A stretch of 64,000 nt of DNA from Anaerolineales bacterium (lineage in GTDB: Bacteria > Chloroflexota > Anaerolineae > Anaerolineales > Villigracilaceae), in the NCBI GenBank assembly GCA_016934715.1, contig JAFGSI010000030.1, positions 51,319-115,318 on the forward strand, written 5' to 3'. The stretch's first letter is position 1, and every line of letters begins with the position of its first letter. The notes beneath the pieces were generated by a model. The model was not told the origin of the DNA, did not search any database, and saw only the letters and a list, made by a program, of their open reading frames with translations. Position numbers and translations under genes: made by a program. Shown one piece after another: positions 35,293 through 44,976 of the stretch.

Positions 35293-35994
35293 TTATCTTT
35301 CCAGCATTTTGTAATCCTGGGCGGAGTAGAGGCGCCCGGTTGGCCCATTGTCATCCAGCAGAGCCGGGACCAGGGCTCCGGGTAAGACGGTCTCGACGTC
35401 CTCCCAGGCGTTCGGCCCGCCCAGGTCGGTCTTAAGCCAGCCAGGGTCGAGATAGTTGACCAGCACGTTGGCGTCTTTTAGCTCGCAGGCCAGGTCGCGG
35501 GAATACTTGTCGACGGCGGCCTTGGAGACGCTGTAGGGAGCCAGGTTGGGCTGGTCAGCAATGCCGGAGGTCAGGTTGATGATCCGCCCGTAGCCGCGTT
35601 CCCGCATCCCGGGGGCGAAGGCGTTGCACAGGCGGATCATGGCGAACAGGTTGACCTGGAAGGTCTGCAGCCAGACCTCCATCGGGAACTCGAAGAGCGG
35701 GGTCGAGCGGTTGGAAATGGCAGCGTTGTTGTACAGAATGTCCAGGGTACCCGGATGCGCGTTGACCCCGTCGATCACGGCCCGGATCCCCGGCTCAGTC
35801 GCCAGGTCCCCGGCGACAAGGTGGGTCTGGACTTCGCAGCCGGCCAGCAGTTCGATCGTCTTTCGCCCATTTCTGGCCTCCCGTCCGTGGACGATGATGT
35901 TACACCCCCGGCGGGCCAGCCCGAGGGCGATCTGCTGTCCGATGCCGCGGCTCGAGCCGGTCACCAGAGCCCATCTTCCTTCCAGTTTTCTCAT
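35293..35994 (-). CDS. Short-chain dehydrogenase/reductase
   Basis: A 233-aa classical SDR. Cofactor motif TGSSRGIGQQIA near residues 12-23, NNAAISN around 88, and the catalytic YSVSKAAVDKYSRDL (Tyr and Lys) near 150. The basic residue after the first Gly suggests NADPH use. AAGGAG precedes ATG 35994. It lies 24 nt after the DUF92 gene on the same strand, so the two may be co-transcribed. The substrate is unknown; fatty-acyl, sugar or alcohol ketones are all possible. Confidence 0.85.
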   Translation of the reverse strand: MRKLEGRWALVTGSSRGIGQQIALGLARRGCNIIVHGREARNGRKTIELLAGCEVQTHLVAGDLATEPGIRAVIDGVNAHPGTLDILYNNAAISNRSTPLFEFPMEVWLQTFQVNLFAMIRLCNAFAPGMRERGYGRIINLTSGIADQPNLAPYSVSKAAVDKYSRDLACELKDANVLVNYLDPGWLKTDLGGPNAWEDVETVLPGALVPALLDDNGPTGRLYSAQDYKMLER

Positions 35995-36018
35995 GGGATT
36001 CTCCTTGAAGAAAGCCTG

Positions 36019-36816
36019 TCAGACGGCCAGGAAAAAGAGCACGCCGGACAGCGCCCCTGTTACCGCGCAGGCAACGTTGACCAGGTCGTTGTTCAGCCAC
36101 CTCCAGCCGCGGATCTGCACGGTCGGCGCGCCGCACTTGTGGTGCGGGTGTTTCTCGGTCTCCTTGTCGCACTGCGGGCAATGGTAGATGGCCTGCAGGG
36201 TGGCCCCGAGCAGGGAGTCGAGCATGGCTCCCAGGAGCCCGGAGAAAGAAATGATCACAAAAAACAAGAAGGAGGCCGGAATGACCAGAATCGCCAGCAG
36301 GGCGATGAAGGCCGCCCCGCCGCCGGCGGCCAGGGTCCCGAAGGGCGAGACCGCACCGGAGGTGCCCTTTTCGACCGCCCTGCCGTTGGTGATCAGGCGT
36401 GGGGCAGACGGATTGAGCACGCCCAGTTCGGTGGCCCAGGTGTCGGCGTTGACGGCGGCCAGCGAGGCCGCGAACCCGGCCCAGGTCCAGGCAGCGTCGG
36501 GGAAGGCGAGGTGCAGCAGGACGAAGAACGAGGCGACCCCGCCGTTGGCCAGCACCTGGTCGTGGTCACGTGTGCCGCCCTTGTCAAATTTCTCGTCGAG
36601 GGTTGATTTCTTCTTACCGAACAGGCGGGTCAACAGGCTGGAGGAGAAGAAGAATCCCAGCAGGAGAACGGCCCACTGCCAGCCGCCCAAGCCGAAGATG
36701 ATCGTCCCCTCCACCAGGGCGGCCAGCGCGCCGCCCCTGCTCAAGCTCCCGGCTCGATAGGCGGTGTATGCGACCAGGATGGCGACGGCGAAGCCGATGA
36801 CGATTTGAAGGAGCAT
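36019..36816 (-). CDS. DUF92/TMEM19-like membrane protein
   Basis: A 265-aa integral membrane protein with about six helices. The NADTWATELG motif (residues 124-133) and the RxxTNGRAVEKGTSGAVSPFGT segment are hallmarks of DUF92. Plant and cyanobacterial members (VTE6) phosphorylate phytyl phosphate, so an isoprenoid kinase role is conceivable. A cytoplasmic loop near 215-228 carries a CPQC...HPHHKC cluster that could bind zinc, which is not typical of all members. Followed by the SDR gene. Confidence 0.85.
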   Translation of the reverse strand: MLLQIVIGFAVAILVAYTAYRAGSLSRGGALAALVEGTIIFGLGGWQWAVLLLGFFFSSSLLTRLFGKKKSTLDEKFDKGGTRDHDQVLANGGVASFFVLLHLAFPDAAWTWAGFAASLAAVNADTWATELGVLNPSAPRLITNGRAVEKGTSGAVSPFGTLAAGGGAAFIALLAILVIPASFLFFVIISFSGLLGAMLDSLLGATLQAIYHCPQCDKETEKHPHHKCGAPTVQIRGWRWLNNDLVNVACAVTGALSGVLFFLAV

Positions 36817-36862
36817 GCATTCACCACGGGAAAGGAATGAGGCGGATCACGATCTGTCCTGA

Positions 36863-37768
36863 CTACCCTGGCGTGGTGACGATGAACATCACCGCCAGCA
36901 GGAAAAGCAGCGAGGCGGACAACCCGCCCGTCCAGACCACGTAGGCCGCCATGCGATTCTTCACCCGGCGGAAGAAGGTCAGCCCAACCCCCCAGCTGAG
37001 CAGGAAGAAAGCGATGCTGCTGAGCGGCAGGATGATCATCTGCGCGGCCGGGACGTGTCCGGCCGGTGCGCCGGTTGGCAGAAAGCCGAAGGGCACCATT
37101 CCCAAGGATTGGGTCATCAAACTGACCCACAGCAGCATTCCCACGTTGATCAGCAGGCCCGCCAGCCAAAGGAAACGCGCCGCCAGGCTCTCCCAGGCCT
37201 GGGCGATGACGAAGGCCGGGTAGAGCGACTGCGCCGGGGACGGGGCCAGGCTGCCCATCTCCATGGCCCGCTGGACATTTTGCACGAACCCGGGCACGTC
37301 GGCTGGAGAAATGGCAAAGATGCGCCGGGCGGTGGCGATCAGCAACAGCCCGCCGGCATCGGCGGCGATGAACTCGATCGGCCCCAGGTCGGGGTGACGG
37401 CGGGTGCCCAGTACTGACCCGGGCAGACGCAGTGGAGGCTTGGGCAGGCGTCCGATCAGATCGCTCTCCGGGCGGACCCACTCCACATCCGAGACCGGGA
37501 TCTGCTCGACCCGCAGGCCCCAGCTGATGGTCAGTTTGTCGCGGTCGAGGGCGTAGCTGGCGCGTGCCAGGGCATACAGGCGGTAGATCAGGAAGGGGAC
37601 CGGGAACAGGGCCAGGCCCGCCAGCAGGATGATGATCGTCAGGGTCACGCTCACTTCGATGCCGGTCGCCTGCCAGATCAGGTACCAGCCGGCAACGGCC
37701 AGGAGGACGATCAGCACAACGTGCAGGGTAATCCCAGGCTGGCGGGGAGGAGGAAAGGAGAGATTCAT
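36863..37768 (-). CDS. PH-domain-like membrane protein
   Basis: A 301-aa protein with two N-terminal helices (about 15-60), a middle soluble domain with the LARASYALDRDKLTISWGLRVEQIPVSDVEWV pattern of bacterial PH (bPH2/DUF304) domains, and three to four C-terminal helices after about 175. Function of this family is not established; members are thought to organise membranes. AAGGAG sits upstream of ATG 37768. It starts 5 nt after the aminotransferase gene stops, so it is in the bactofilin operon. Confidence 0.72.
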   Translation of the reverse strand: MNLSFPPPRQPGITLHVVLIVLLAVAGWYLIWQATGIEVSVTLTIIILLAGLALFPVPFLIYRLYALARASYALDRDKLTISWGLRVEQIPVSDVEWVRPESDLIGRLPKPPLRLPGSVLGTRRHPDLGPIEFIAADAGGLLLIATARRIFAISPADVPGFVQNVQRAMEMGSLAPSPAQSLYPAFVIAQAWESLAARFLWLAGLLINVGMLLWVSLMTQSLGMVPFGFLPTGAPAGHVPAAQMIILPLSSIAFFLLSWGVGLTFFRRVKNRMAAYVVWTGGLSASLLFLLAVMFIVTTPG

Positions 37769-37773
37769 GCGAT

Positions 37774-39009
37774 TCAGTGCGTCAGCGAGTCGGCGAGGGC
37801 CTGACAGACCTGGTCGACCATCGCCTCGGTCATCACGCTCGAGAAGGGCAGCGCCAGGCCGCGCCGGCCGAGGTCCTCGGTGACGGGGAAGTCGCCGGGA
37901 TGGTAGCCGAAGCGCTTGACCATGTAGGGCTGGAGGTGAATCGGGGCAAAGTAAGGCCGTACCGGAATGCCGCGCCCTTCGAGTTTCTGGGCCAGGGCGT
38001 CGCGATCGACCCCCTGGCGAAACTTGACCACGTAGACGAACCACGACATGCGAGTGGTGTCTGGTTCGATGACATAGCGCTCAACCTGCGGGAGCTCGTC
38101 CAGGCGGTCATCGTACCAGCGGGATACCTGTTCACGCTTGCGCAGCAGTTCCTCGATGCGGGCCATCTGGGCCACGCCCAGGGCGGCCGACATCTCATCC
38201 AGACGGTAGTTGTAACCCAGGAGGGTGTGCTGCAGCCAGGTGTCGCCGGGGGCCCGGCCCTGGTTGCGCAGGGCCCGCATGGTGGCGGCGGCCTGGTCGT
38301 CGTCGGTGACGATCACCCCGCCCTCCCCGGTGGTGATCTGTTTGTTGGGATAGAAGGCAAAGACGCCGTAGTCGCCGAGCGACCCGGCTTTGCGCCCCCT
38401 GTACTCCGAGCCGAGCGCCTCGCACGAGTCCTCGATGACTTTCAGCCCATGCTCGTCGGCGACCTGGCGCATCAGATCCAGGGCGGCTGGCTGTCCGAAG
38501 ACGTCCACCGGCAGCAGAGCCTTGAAGGCGGAGGGATTTTCGGCTCCCTTACGCGGCAGCCACTTGCGGGCTTTGGCCCCGCCGGCAGCCAGGTCACGGG
38601 CGGCCTCGGCGGCCAGATCGGGGTCGAGGTTGCCGGTGGTCGGGTTGACGTCGACGAAGACCGGGATGGCGTTCTCGAACAGCAGTACATTGGTCGATGC
38701 GACGAACGAGAACGGGGTGGTGATCACCAGGTCGCCGGGGCCGATGCCGGCGGCGCGCACGCACAGGTGCAGGCCGGCCGTCCCGGAGTTTACACCGATG
38801 GCATGCTTCGCTCCGATGTAATCGCAGAAGAGCTGCTCGAACTCGCCGATCTTGGGTCCCATGCTCAGTCCATGACCGTCGAGGATCTTCAACACGGACT
38901 GCAGATCTTCGGCCGGGACGCCGGCCTGGCGCAGGGTCTCGGCGACCTGCTGGTGCTCGGCGTCGGACAGGTCGGGCGAGGACATGGGGACTTTGTGATT
39001 GGCGGTCAC
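37774..39009 (-). CDS. DegT/DnrJ/EryC1/StrS aminotransferase
   Basis: A 411-aa PLP enzyme for sugar amines. It shows NSGTAGLHLC near residues 75-84, IEDSCEALGSEYRGRKAG with the ring aspartate, and the Schiff-base lysine in FAFYPNKQITTGEGG near residue 220. The FYPNKQ motif groups it with WecE/PseC/DesV-like enzymes. Starts at GTG 39009, one nucleotide after the bactofilin stop. A sugar aminotransferase in one operon with a bactofilin is unusual and may point to surface polysaccharide made at a polar or septal site. Confidence 0.87.
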   Translation of the reverse strand: MTANHKVPMSSPDLSDAEHQQVAETLRQAGVPAEDLQSVLKILDGHGLSMGPKIGEFEQLFCDYIGAKHAIGVNSGTAGLHLCVRAAGIGPGDLVITTPFSFVASTNVLLFENAIPVFVDVNPTTGNLDPDLAAEAARDLAAGGAKARKWLPRKGAENPSAFKALLPVDVFGQPAALDLMRQVADEHGLKVIEDSCEALGSEYRGRKAGSLGDYGVFAFYPNKQITTGEGGVIVTDDDQAAATMRALRNQGRAPGDTWLQHTLLGYNYRLDEMSAALGVAQMARIEELLRKREQVSRWYDDRLDELPQVERYVIEPDTTRMSWFVYVVKFRQGVDRDALAQKLEGRGIPVRPYFAPIHLQPYMVKRFGYHPGDFPVTEDLGRRGLALPFSSVMTEAMVDQVCQALADSLTH

Positions 39010-39010
39010 G

Positions 39011-39454
39011 TTATGCCTTTGGGGGTTCAGCGGGGGGGGCTTCGGTCGCCGGGGCTTCGGGGACGCTCTCCAGGCCCAGGTCGACGGTATCTTCCATGCG
39101 GATCTGGCCGCGCAGGAACGAGCCTTCCTCGGTTGCGAATGCGACAGTGACGATGTCGCCCCAGATGCGTCCGGTGGTGCGGATCTCGACCTTCTGGGCG
39201 GTGATGTTGCCTTTGACTGCCCCGGCCACGATGACGTGATTGGCGCGCACGTTCTCGCAGGTCACCTTGCCGGTCTCGCCGACGACGAGCATGCCCTTGA
39301 GGGCGATCTGGCCTTCAAAGGTGCCTTCGATGCGTACCCCACCCGAGCCGGTGATGTCACCCTGCCAGATCACACCCGCTCCGAGCACCGAGGTGATTCG
39401 TTCCACGGCCTGGACGGTCGCCGGTTGGGTTTGTTGTCCGTTGCGTTTAAACAT
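39011..39454 (-). CDS. Bactofilin (polymer-forming cytoskeletal protein)
   Basis: A 147-aa protein of the bactofilin family (DUF583). The short polar N-terminus is followed by a right-handed beta-helix of about six-residue steps: VIWQGDITGSGGVRIEGTFEG, then GKVTCENVRANHVIVAGAVKGNI. Bactofilins self-assemble into filaments without nucleotides and recruit envelope enzymes. ATG 39454 starts the MFKRNG tail that may contact the membrane. First gene of the operon with the DegT aminotransferase and PH-domain protein. Confidence 0.88.
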   Translation of the reverse strand: MFKRNGQQTQPATVQAVERITSVLGAGVIWQGDITGSGGVRIEGTFEGQIALKGMLVVGETGKVTCENVRANHVIVAGAVKGNITAQKVEIRTTGRIWGDIVTVAFATEEGSFLRGQIRMEDTVDLGLESVPEAPATEAPPAEPPKA

Positions 39455-39535
39455 CGATTTCTCCAAGGTAATGAAACAGGGCACGGGATGCCCGCGCCCT
39501 ATTTTATCACCTTCGTGTGCTTTGCGTTCCGTGGA

Positions 39536-40315
39536 TCAAGCAACCTTCTCAGGAACGCCCATGATGTTGTACCCGCTGTCCACGTACAGGACCTCGCCTG
39601 TAATGCGGGCCGCCATGTCCGAGCAAAGGAAAACCGCTGCGTTGCCAACATCCTCGGCTGTGACGTTCTGTCGCAGGGGGGCCAGTTCGGCGAACCGCCC
39701 GTGGAGGTCCTTGAAATTGCTGATCCCCGCTGCAGCCAGGGTGCGGATCGGACCGGCCGAAATGGCGTTGACCCGGATGCCCTGCGGACCGAAATCATGG
39801 GCCAGGTAGCGGGTTGAGGCTTCCAGGGCGGCCTTGGCCACGCCCATCACGTTGTAGCCGGGGATGACTTTCTCGGCCCCATAGTAGGTCAGCGAGAGCA
39901 GTGCCCCGCCGGGCTTGAGCAGCGGCTGGAAGATGCGCGCCAGGGCGACGAACGAGTAGACGCTGACGTCCATCGCCAGGTGAAAGCCCCGCCGGCTGGT
40001 GGTGTAGTACGGTCCGTTCAGTTCGTCCTTGTCGGCGAAGGCGATCGAATGGATCAGGATGTCGATCTCGCCGAAGGCCGCCGCGGCTTTGCCGGCCACG
40101 GCCTCGATCCGCTCGTCCTGGGTGACGTCACAGGCTTCGAGAAACGTCGCTCCCAGCCCTTCCGCCAGCGGTCGGGCATACTTCTCGACCACCGGTGCAT
40201 AGCTGAAGCCCAGCGTGGCGCCCTGCCGGTGGAAGGCGTTGGCGATCCCCCAGGCGATGCTGCGCTCATTGGCCAGGCCGAAGATCAAGGCTTTCTTCCC
40301 GGATAAGATGCTCAT
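39536..40315 (-). CDS. fabI: Enoyl-[acyl-carrier-protein] reductase (NADH)
   Basis: Last reductive step of fatty-acid elongation. The 259-aa SDR has [14 protein letters not shown] (FabI-type cofactor motif), IHSIAFA near residues 88-94, and the active-site pair Tyr154-x6-Lys161 in the FabI order (YNVMGVAK), distinct from the YxxxK of other SDRs. AAGGAG precedes ATG 40315. An A/T-rich stretch with TATAAT on the minus strand (40343-40348) could be its promoter. It stands alone, away from a fab cluster. Confidence 0.93.
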   Translation of the reverse strand: MSILSGKKALIFGLANERSIAWGIANAFHRQGATLGFSYAPVVEKYARPLAEGLGATFLEACDVTQDERIEAVAGKAAAAFGEIDILIHSIAFADKDELNGPYYTTSRRGFHLAMDVSVYSFVALARIFQPLLKPGGALLSLTYYGAEKVIPGYNVMGVAKAALEASTRYLAHDFGPQGIRVNAISAGPIRTLAAAGISNFKDLHGRFAELAPLRQNVTAEDVGNAAVFLCSDMAARITGEVLYVDSGYNIMGVPEKVA

Positions 40316-40426
40316 GGAGTGCTCCTTCTGAAGGCAAACAATAATTATACTATTTTTGTCTAAATTATATGGGATTTGTTCCCTGTAGATAACACGCTCC
40401 TGGCGGAGAAGTCGCGCGAGAAAAGC

Positions 40427-40457
40427 CGGACGGGCGGGAGACTACCCCGCCCGTCCG
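40427..40457 (-). terminator. Intrinsic terminator of the etfB-etfA-acyl-CoA dehydrogenase operon
   Basis: Arms 40457-40446 and 40438-40427 (12 bp) with a 7-nt loop, followed on the minus strand by GCTTTTCT. It lies 31 nt beyond the dehydrogenase stop. Confidence 0.85.
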
Positions 40458-40487
40458 ACCAGCAAGGAGGAGAAGGAATGAAGTCGA

Positions 40488-42206
40488 TCAATTTGCCAGC
40501 AGGCGCGCCTGCACCTGTAGCGGGATATCACTTGCGTTGCCGATCGCCCGGGCTGCGGCGTGAATGCGCGTCAGGCTGGTGGGGATGTAGACCTGCGCCA
40601 GGTCGCGCTTGCTCTCTCGCAGGGCGGCGTCGCGCAACAGGAGCCACGAATTAACCAGATGGACAGCCATGTCGGCGAGGTCACTGGCGTGGTAGTCGAT
40701 GACCGGGCGCGCTTTCTCTTTCAGAATGGCAACCGATCCCTTGAAGAGTATATTGGCCGCGACGAGCTGCTCTTTGAGGGCGGCCTGTTCGGGGCCGTAG
40801 TCGCGGGCGGTCCATTCGTCCAGCAGCGGGTCGAGGCCCTGGCCGAGCAGCTTCCCCAGGGCGGCCACGATCTGCAACTGGCTGGTACCCTCGTAGATAT
40901 TGGTGATCCGCACGTCCCGGCAGTGGCGCTCGATGTTGAACTCGCGCATGTAGCCAACCCCGCCGTGAACCTGCATGGCCTGGTAGCAGACCCGGTTGCC
41001 CATCTCGGTGGCATAGTACTTGGTCAGGGGGGTCAGGATGTCGGCCATATTGGCAGCTTGCTTCTGCTTCTGGCGCAGTTCCAGGTCGGGACTCTCCGCC
41101 TCGGCGACGGCCTGTTCGTAGCATTTCAACAGGTCAACCCAGCGGCCGGTCTCGCAGATCAGCGCCCGGGCGGCCTCGATCTCGCCGCGCATCTCGAGCA
41201 GCATGCGCCCAACAGCCGGCAGATCGCGAATCGAGCGACCGAACTGGGCCCGTTCGCCAGCGTAGTGGGCAGCCTCCCGATAGGCGGCCTCGGCGATGCC
41301 CAGTCCCTGGGCGCCGACCGCCAGGCGGGCGCCGTTCATCAACGCCATGGCGTAACGCAGCAGGCCGAAGCGACGCTTGCCGATCAGGGTCGCCGGGGTA
41401 TCCTTGTACTGGATCTCGCAGGTTGGCGAGGTGTGAATGCCGAGCTTGTTCTCGATGCGCCGGATGCGGACGCTGGCGTCGCGTTCGACCAGGAACAGCG
41501 ACAGGCCACGCGCGTCAGCCGAGCCCTCCTCGCTGCGGGCCAGCACTAGCTGGACCTCGGCATTGCCGTTGGTGATGAAGCGTTTGACGCCGTTCAGGCG
41601 CCAGCTGTCGTTGGTCTCGTCGTAGGTGGCGCGGGTCTGCACGGCCCCCAGGTCGGACCCGGCATCCGGTTCGGTCAGAACCATTGCCCCTCCGACCTCA
41701 CCGCGGGCGAACTTGGGCAGCACCCGGGCCTTGGTCTCCTCGTCGGCATACTCGTTGACCGTCGCGGCGACCTCCTGCAGGCCGAAGATGGTCATCAGCC
41801 CGGCCTCGGCCCGCGAGACCAGTTCGACCATCATCTGGTAGACGGTCTCAGGCAGGTTCAGGCCGCCGTATTGCCAGGGCAGCATGGCACCCATCAGTTC
41901 GGCCTGCTGGATGGCTTCCATGGCCTCCTGCGTGGCGGCCGCGTAGAGCACTTCTCCGTCGTGGAAGGTGGCGCCCTCCTCGTCGGCTTCGGATGCGCGC
42001 GGGGCGATCACTCTGGCGCAGATCTCGCCCAGCACTTCCAGGATCAAGCGGTAGTTATCCCGGGCGTCGGCGTAGTTGCGCGGAGCGGCGGGAATCTCAG
42101 CATGGAATCGGTAGCCTTGCTCTTTCATTTCGAGGATTTCATGCAAGTCCAACTGGTCGAGCCGGAACTGCAGATCGGAGTTATCCAGGAAGAAGTTTTC
42201 GCTCAT
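40488..42206 (-). CDS. Acyl-CoA dehydrogenase
   Basis: A 572-aa FAD enzyme that desaturates an acyl-CoA and passes electrons to EtfAB. The flavin region MVLTEPDAGSD is near residues 175-185, and the catalytic Glu is in IYEGTSQLQ near 438. The C-terminal extension after about residue 450 marks the long (560-600 aa) branch. Encoded 12 nt after etfA. In an amino-acid fermenter it could act on isovaleryl-, isobutyryl-, phenylpropionyl- or glutaryl-CoA; sequence alone does not say which. Confidence 0.9.
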   Translation of the reverse strand: MSENFFLDNSDLQFRLDQLDLHEILEMKEQGYRFHAEIPAAPRNYADARDNYRLILEVLGEICARVIAPRASEADEEGATFHDGEVLYAAATQEAMEAIQQAELMGAMLPWQYGGLNLPETVYQMMVELVSRAEAGLMTIFGLQEVAATVNEYADEETKARVLPKFARGEVGGAMVLTEPDAGSDLGAVQTRATYDETNDSWRLNGVKRFITNGNAEVQLVLARSEEGSADARGLSLFLVERDASVRIRRIENKLGIHTSPTCEIQYKDTPATLIGKRRFGLLRYAMALMNGARLAVGAQGLGIAEAAYREAAHYAGERAQFGRSIRDLPAVGRMLLEMRGEIEAARALICETGRWVDLLKCYEQAVAEAESPDLELRQKQKQAANMADILTPLTKYYATEMGNRVCYQAMQVHGGVGYMREFNIERHCRDVRITNIYEGTSQLQIVAALGKLLGQGLDPLLDEWTARDYGPEQAALKEQLVAANILFKGSVAILKEKARPVIDYHASDLADMAVHLVNSWLLLRDAALRESKRDLAQVYIPTSLTRIHAAARAIGNASDIPLQVQARLLAN

Positions 42207-42218
42207 GATGTGCCCTCG

Positions 42219-43241
42219 TTACTTGGCCTTGGCGCGCAGAGCCCTGATCAGCAGCGGCAGGACTTCGGACAGGTCGCCGACAATCTTGTAGTGGGCCACC
42301 TGGAAGATGGGCGCTTCGGGGTCGGTGTTGATGGCGATGATCTTGTTCGACTCGTTCATCCCGGCCCGGTGCTGGATGGCGCCCGAGATGCCGGCGGCGA
42401 TGTACAACCGCGGCCGGACGGTGGTCCCGGTCTGGCCGATCTGGTGTTGACGGGAAATCAAACCAGCATCCACGGCGGCGCGTGAGGCGCCGACCTCGCC
42501 GCCCATCAGATTGGCCAGGTCATGCAGCAGCTGGAACTCAGCGGTGTCCCTGACCCCGCCGCCGCCGGCGACGACCACCGGGGTATCCTTCAGATGGACG
42601 GTCGGTGGGCGCATCTCGCGGCTGAGCACCTGTAAGGCGAAGTCTGATTCCTCAAAGTGCGGGGTGACCGTCTCGACGGTCCCGATCCGTTGCGGGTCGG
42701 GGGGCAGGGCGTGCATGACCCCCTCGCGCACGCTGGCCATCTGCGGGCGGGTATTGGGGTTGACGATCGTGGCGATGATGTTCCCGCCAAAGGCCGGACG
42801 GATCTGGTAGAGCAGGTCCTTGTAAACCCGGCGCTCTTTTTTATTGGTGTAGTCGCCGATCTGCAGGTCGGTGCAGTCGGCGGTCAGGCCGACGCCGGCG
42901 GCCGAGGCGATGCGCGGGGCCAGGTCGCGCCCGACGGGCGTTGCCCCGATGAGGAAGATATAGGGCCGGTGTTTTTCGATCAGGTCGAGGGCCAGGCGGG
43001 TGTAGGGCAGGGTGCGGTAGAGCTGCAGTTCGGGATCCTCGGCCAGCAGGACGTGGTCGGCGCCGGCCTGGATGATCTGCCCGGGCAACTGCCCGACCTG
43101 ATGTCCGGCCAGCAGGGCCCAGACCTGGCCCTGGAGCTGCCCGGCCAATTCCCGGCTCTTGCCAAGCAATTCCAGGCTGACGTCGGCGATGCGGCCGTCC
43201 TCCTGTTCGATGAATACCCAGATGTTGCGGTTGTCGGCCAT
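42219..43241 (-). CDS. etfA: Electron transfer flavoprotein subunit alpha
   Basis: A 340-aa FAD-binding subunit of the EtfAB heterodimer that accepts electrons from acyl-CoA dehydrogenase. The N-terminal half resembles the adenine-nucleotide hydrolase fold; the C-terminal FAD domain carries [27 protein letters not shown], the standard signature. ATG 43241 follows AGGAG. Between etfB (16 nt upstream) and the dehydrogenase. It lacks an N-terminal ferredoxin domain, so it is not visibly a fused bifurcating form, though bifurcation cannot be excluded from sequence. Confidence 0.93.
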   Translation of the reverse strand: MADNRNIWVFIEQEDGRIADVSLELLGKSRELAGQLQGQVWALLAGHQVGQLPGQIIQAGADHVLLAEDPELQLYRTLPYTRLALDLIEKHRPYIFLIGATPVGRDLAPRIASAAGVGLTADCTDLQIGDYTNKKERRVYKDLLYQIRPAFGGNIIATIVNPNTRPQMASVREGVMHALPPDPQRIGTVETVTPHFEESDFALQVLSREMRPPTVHLKDTPVVVAGGGGVRDTAEFQLLHDLANLMGGEVGASRAAVDAGLISRQHQIGQTGTTVRPRLYIAAGISGAIQHRAGMNESNKIIAINTDPEAPIFQVAHYKIVGDLSEVLPLLIRALRAKAK

Positions 43242-43257
43242 GTGTTCTCCTGCGCCC

Positions 43258-44151
43258 CTAGCCAAGGATGTATTCCTGGACCAGTTCGTCGATCAGCGCC
43301 TGGATGCCCTCCGGGGTGGCGGGGATCTCCTTGCTTTCAGCCGCTTCCAGGACGACATAACTGACTTTGTGGACCTGGGTCGGGGAGCCGCCCAGGCCCA
43401 GCAGGGCTTCGTCAGCGGCCAGGTCAGCGGCGGTCCAGACCGGGATCGCAAGCCCGTTCTTCTGCAGGTAGGACTGCAGGGCGGCCGGGTCCCCGAACTC
43501 GGGCCACTGCGCCAGCAGGGCTGGGATCTCGGAAGGGATGGCGGCCAGCTTGTTGCGGATCCGCCGGCGGGCCGAGGCGGGGCGCGGCCGGTTGGCTGAG
43601 TCGACCACAGTCAGCAGGCAGGGCAGCTTGCACTTGACCACCTCGGTGCCAAGATCGAAGGCCCGCTGGACGATGATCTCCCCGGCTTCCAGGCTGACGA
43701 TGCTCTCGGCGTAAGTGATCTGGGGCAGACCCAATTTCTGGGCTACCTGCGGGCCGACCTGGGCGGTGTCACCATCGATCGCCTGGCGGCCACAGAAGAC
43801 CAGGTCGAATTCCCCGACCCTGGCGATGGCGCATTTGAGCGTGTAGGAAGTCGCCTGGGTATCGGCCCCGGCGAATTTGCGGTCGCTGAGCAGGATGACC
43901 TTGTCAGCGCCGCGGGCGAGAGCCTCGCGCAACACGGTGGCGGCTTGGGGAGGTCCCATGGTGATGATTGTCACCGTGCCGCCGTACTGGTCGCGCACCT
44001 GCAGGGCCATCTCGAGGGCGTTGAGATCCTCGGGGTTGAGGATCGCCGGCAGGGCGGCTCGGTTCATGGTGCCGTCGGCGGTCATCACCTCCCCGCGGAT
44101 GCTGCGGGTGTCGGGGACCTGCTTGACGAGAACGATCGAACGATAAGGCAT
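43258..44151 (-). CDS. etfB: Electron transfer flavoprotein subunit beta
   Basis: The 297-aa partner of EtfA. VLVKQVPDTRSI at the start, LNPEDLNALEMALQVRDQYGG, and FCGRQAIDGDTAQVGPQVAQKLGLPQITY match EtfB closely; the last is the family signature near residues 119-146. AAGGAGGGG precedes ATG 44151. It is somewhat longer than typical EtfB (about 255-265 aa) through a C-terminal extension, a feature often seen in anaerobic Etf systems. First gene of the three-gene operon. Confidence 0.93.
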   Translation of the reverse strand: MPYRSIVLVKQVPDTRSIRGEVMTADGTMNRAALPAILNPEDLNALEMALQVRDQYGGTVTIITMGPPQAATVLREALARGADKVILLSDRKFAGADTQATSYTLKCAIARVGEFDLVFCGRQAIDGDTAQVGPQVAQKLGLPQITYAESIVSLEAGEIIVQRAFDLGTEVVKCKLPCLLTVVDSANRPRPASARRRIRNKLAAIPSEIPALLAQWPEFGDPAALQSYLQKNGLAIPVWTAADLAADEALLGLGGSPTQVHKVSYVVLEAAESKEIPATPEGIQALIDELVQEYILG

Positions 44152-44264
44152 GTGCCCCTCCTTAGAATTCCTCGCCGGACGAGCAGGCTAGCAGGAGCCC
44201 CCCGGCAGCCTGCCTGCATGCAGATGCCAGACTCGAGCACGTGGGATCGATTGTCAACACGTGC

Positions 44265-44843
44265 TTACTGGGCGGGAAAATGTACCCGGCGCAGGCGAAA
44301 GCGCCAGGGGACCGATTTCCACGGCTCTGGTACGTTTAAACCCACGCGCGGTCCCAGGGTCACGCTTTTTTCGGGAATTGATTCCCCCGTTTCGATCCAC
44401 AGGCCGGCCTCTGGCGTGCACAGGTCGATGCCGTTCAATCCCCCATCGATCCCCAGGGCCTGGGTCAGCTTAGCCGGCCCGTCTGCCCCGCGGCCCTGGC
44501 GGCGGGCAGCGATGATCGCAACTCCCTCGACCGGCTGAATGGCCCGGATCAGGACCGCGGCCGGGAAGCCCTCGGCCTCGGTGACAGCGTTCAGGCACCA
44601 ATGCATCCCGTAGGTGAAGTAGATGTAGGCGCGCCCGGGCGGGCCGTACATGACCTCGGTCCGTTTCGTGCGCCCGGCCCTGGCGTGGCAGCCCAGATCC
44701 TGCTCCCCGATGTAGGCCTCGGTCTCAGTGATGATCCCTGCCAGCCGGGCCCCATCCAGGATGCGCACCAGCCGCATCCCGAGCAGCTGTCGGGCGACGA
44801 TCAGGGTCGGGTGGGCGTAGAAATCCCGGGGATTGATTTTCAC
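44265..44843 (-). CDS. 3-methyladenine DNA glycosylase (AAG/MPG family)
   Basis: Removes alkylated and deaminated purines from DNA. The 192-aa protein has the AAG landmarks: ARQLLGMRLVR, the catalytic Glu in ITETEAYIGEQD near residue 42, and YIYFTYGMHWCLNAV. Starts with GTG 44843 (an ATG two bases upstream is out of frame); no strong ribosome site. Stands alone between etfB and the epimerase gene. Confidence 0.9.
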   Translation of the reverse strand: MKINPRDFYAHPTLIVARQLLGMRLVRILDGARLAGIITETEAYIGEQDLGCHARAGRTKRTEVMYGPPGRAYIYFTYGMHWCLNAVTEAEGFPAAVLIRAIQPVEGVAIIAARRQGRGADGPAKLTQALGIDGGLNGIDLCTPEAGLWIETGESIPEKSVTLGPRVGLNVPEPWKSVPWRFRLRRVHFPAQ

Positions 44844-44976
44844 ATCAACGCATCCACTTTCATCGGCTTTTTCGACTTCGTAGTCCCCGTTCTGTCGATG
44901 TGCGCTGTGGGCCGCCCGTCCGGGTCGCGCACTGCCCTGGCGGATGGTGCCAGGGGATGCCGGGATCCATGCGCGA

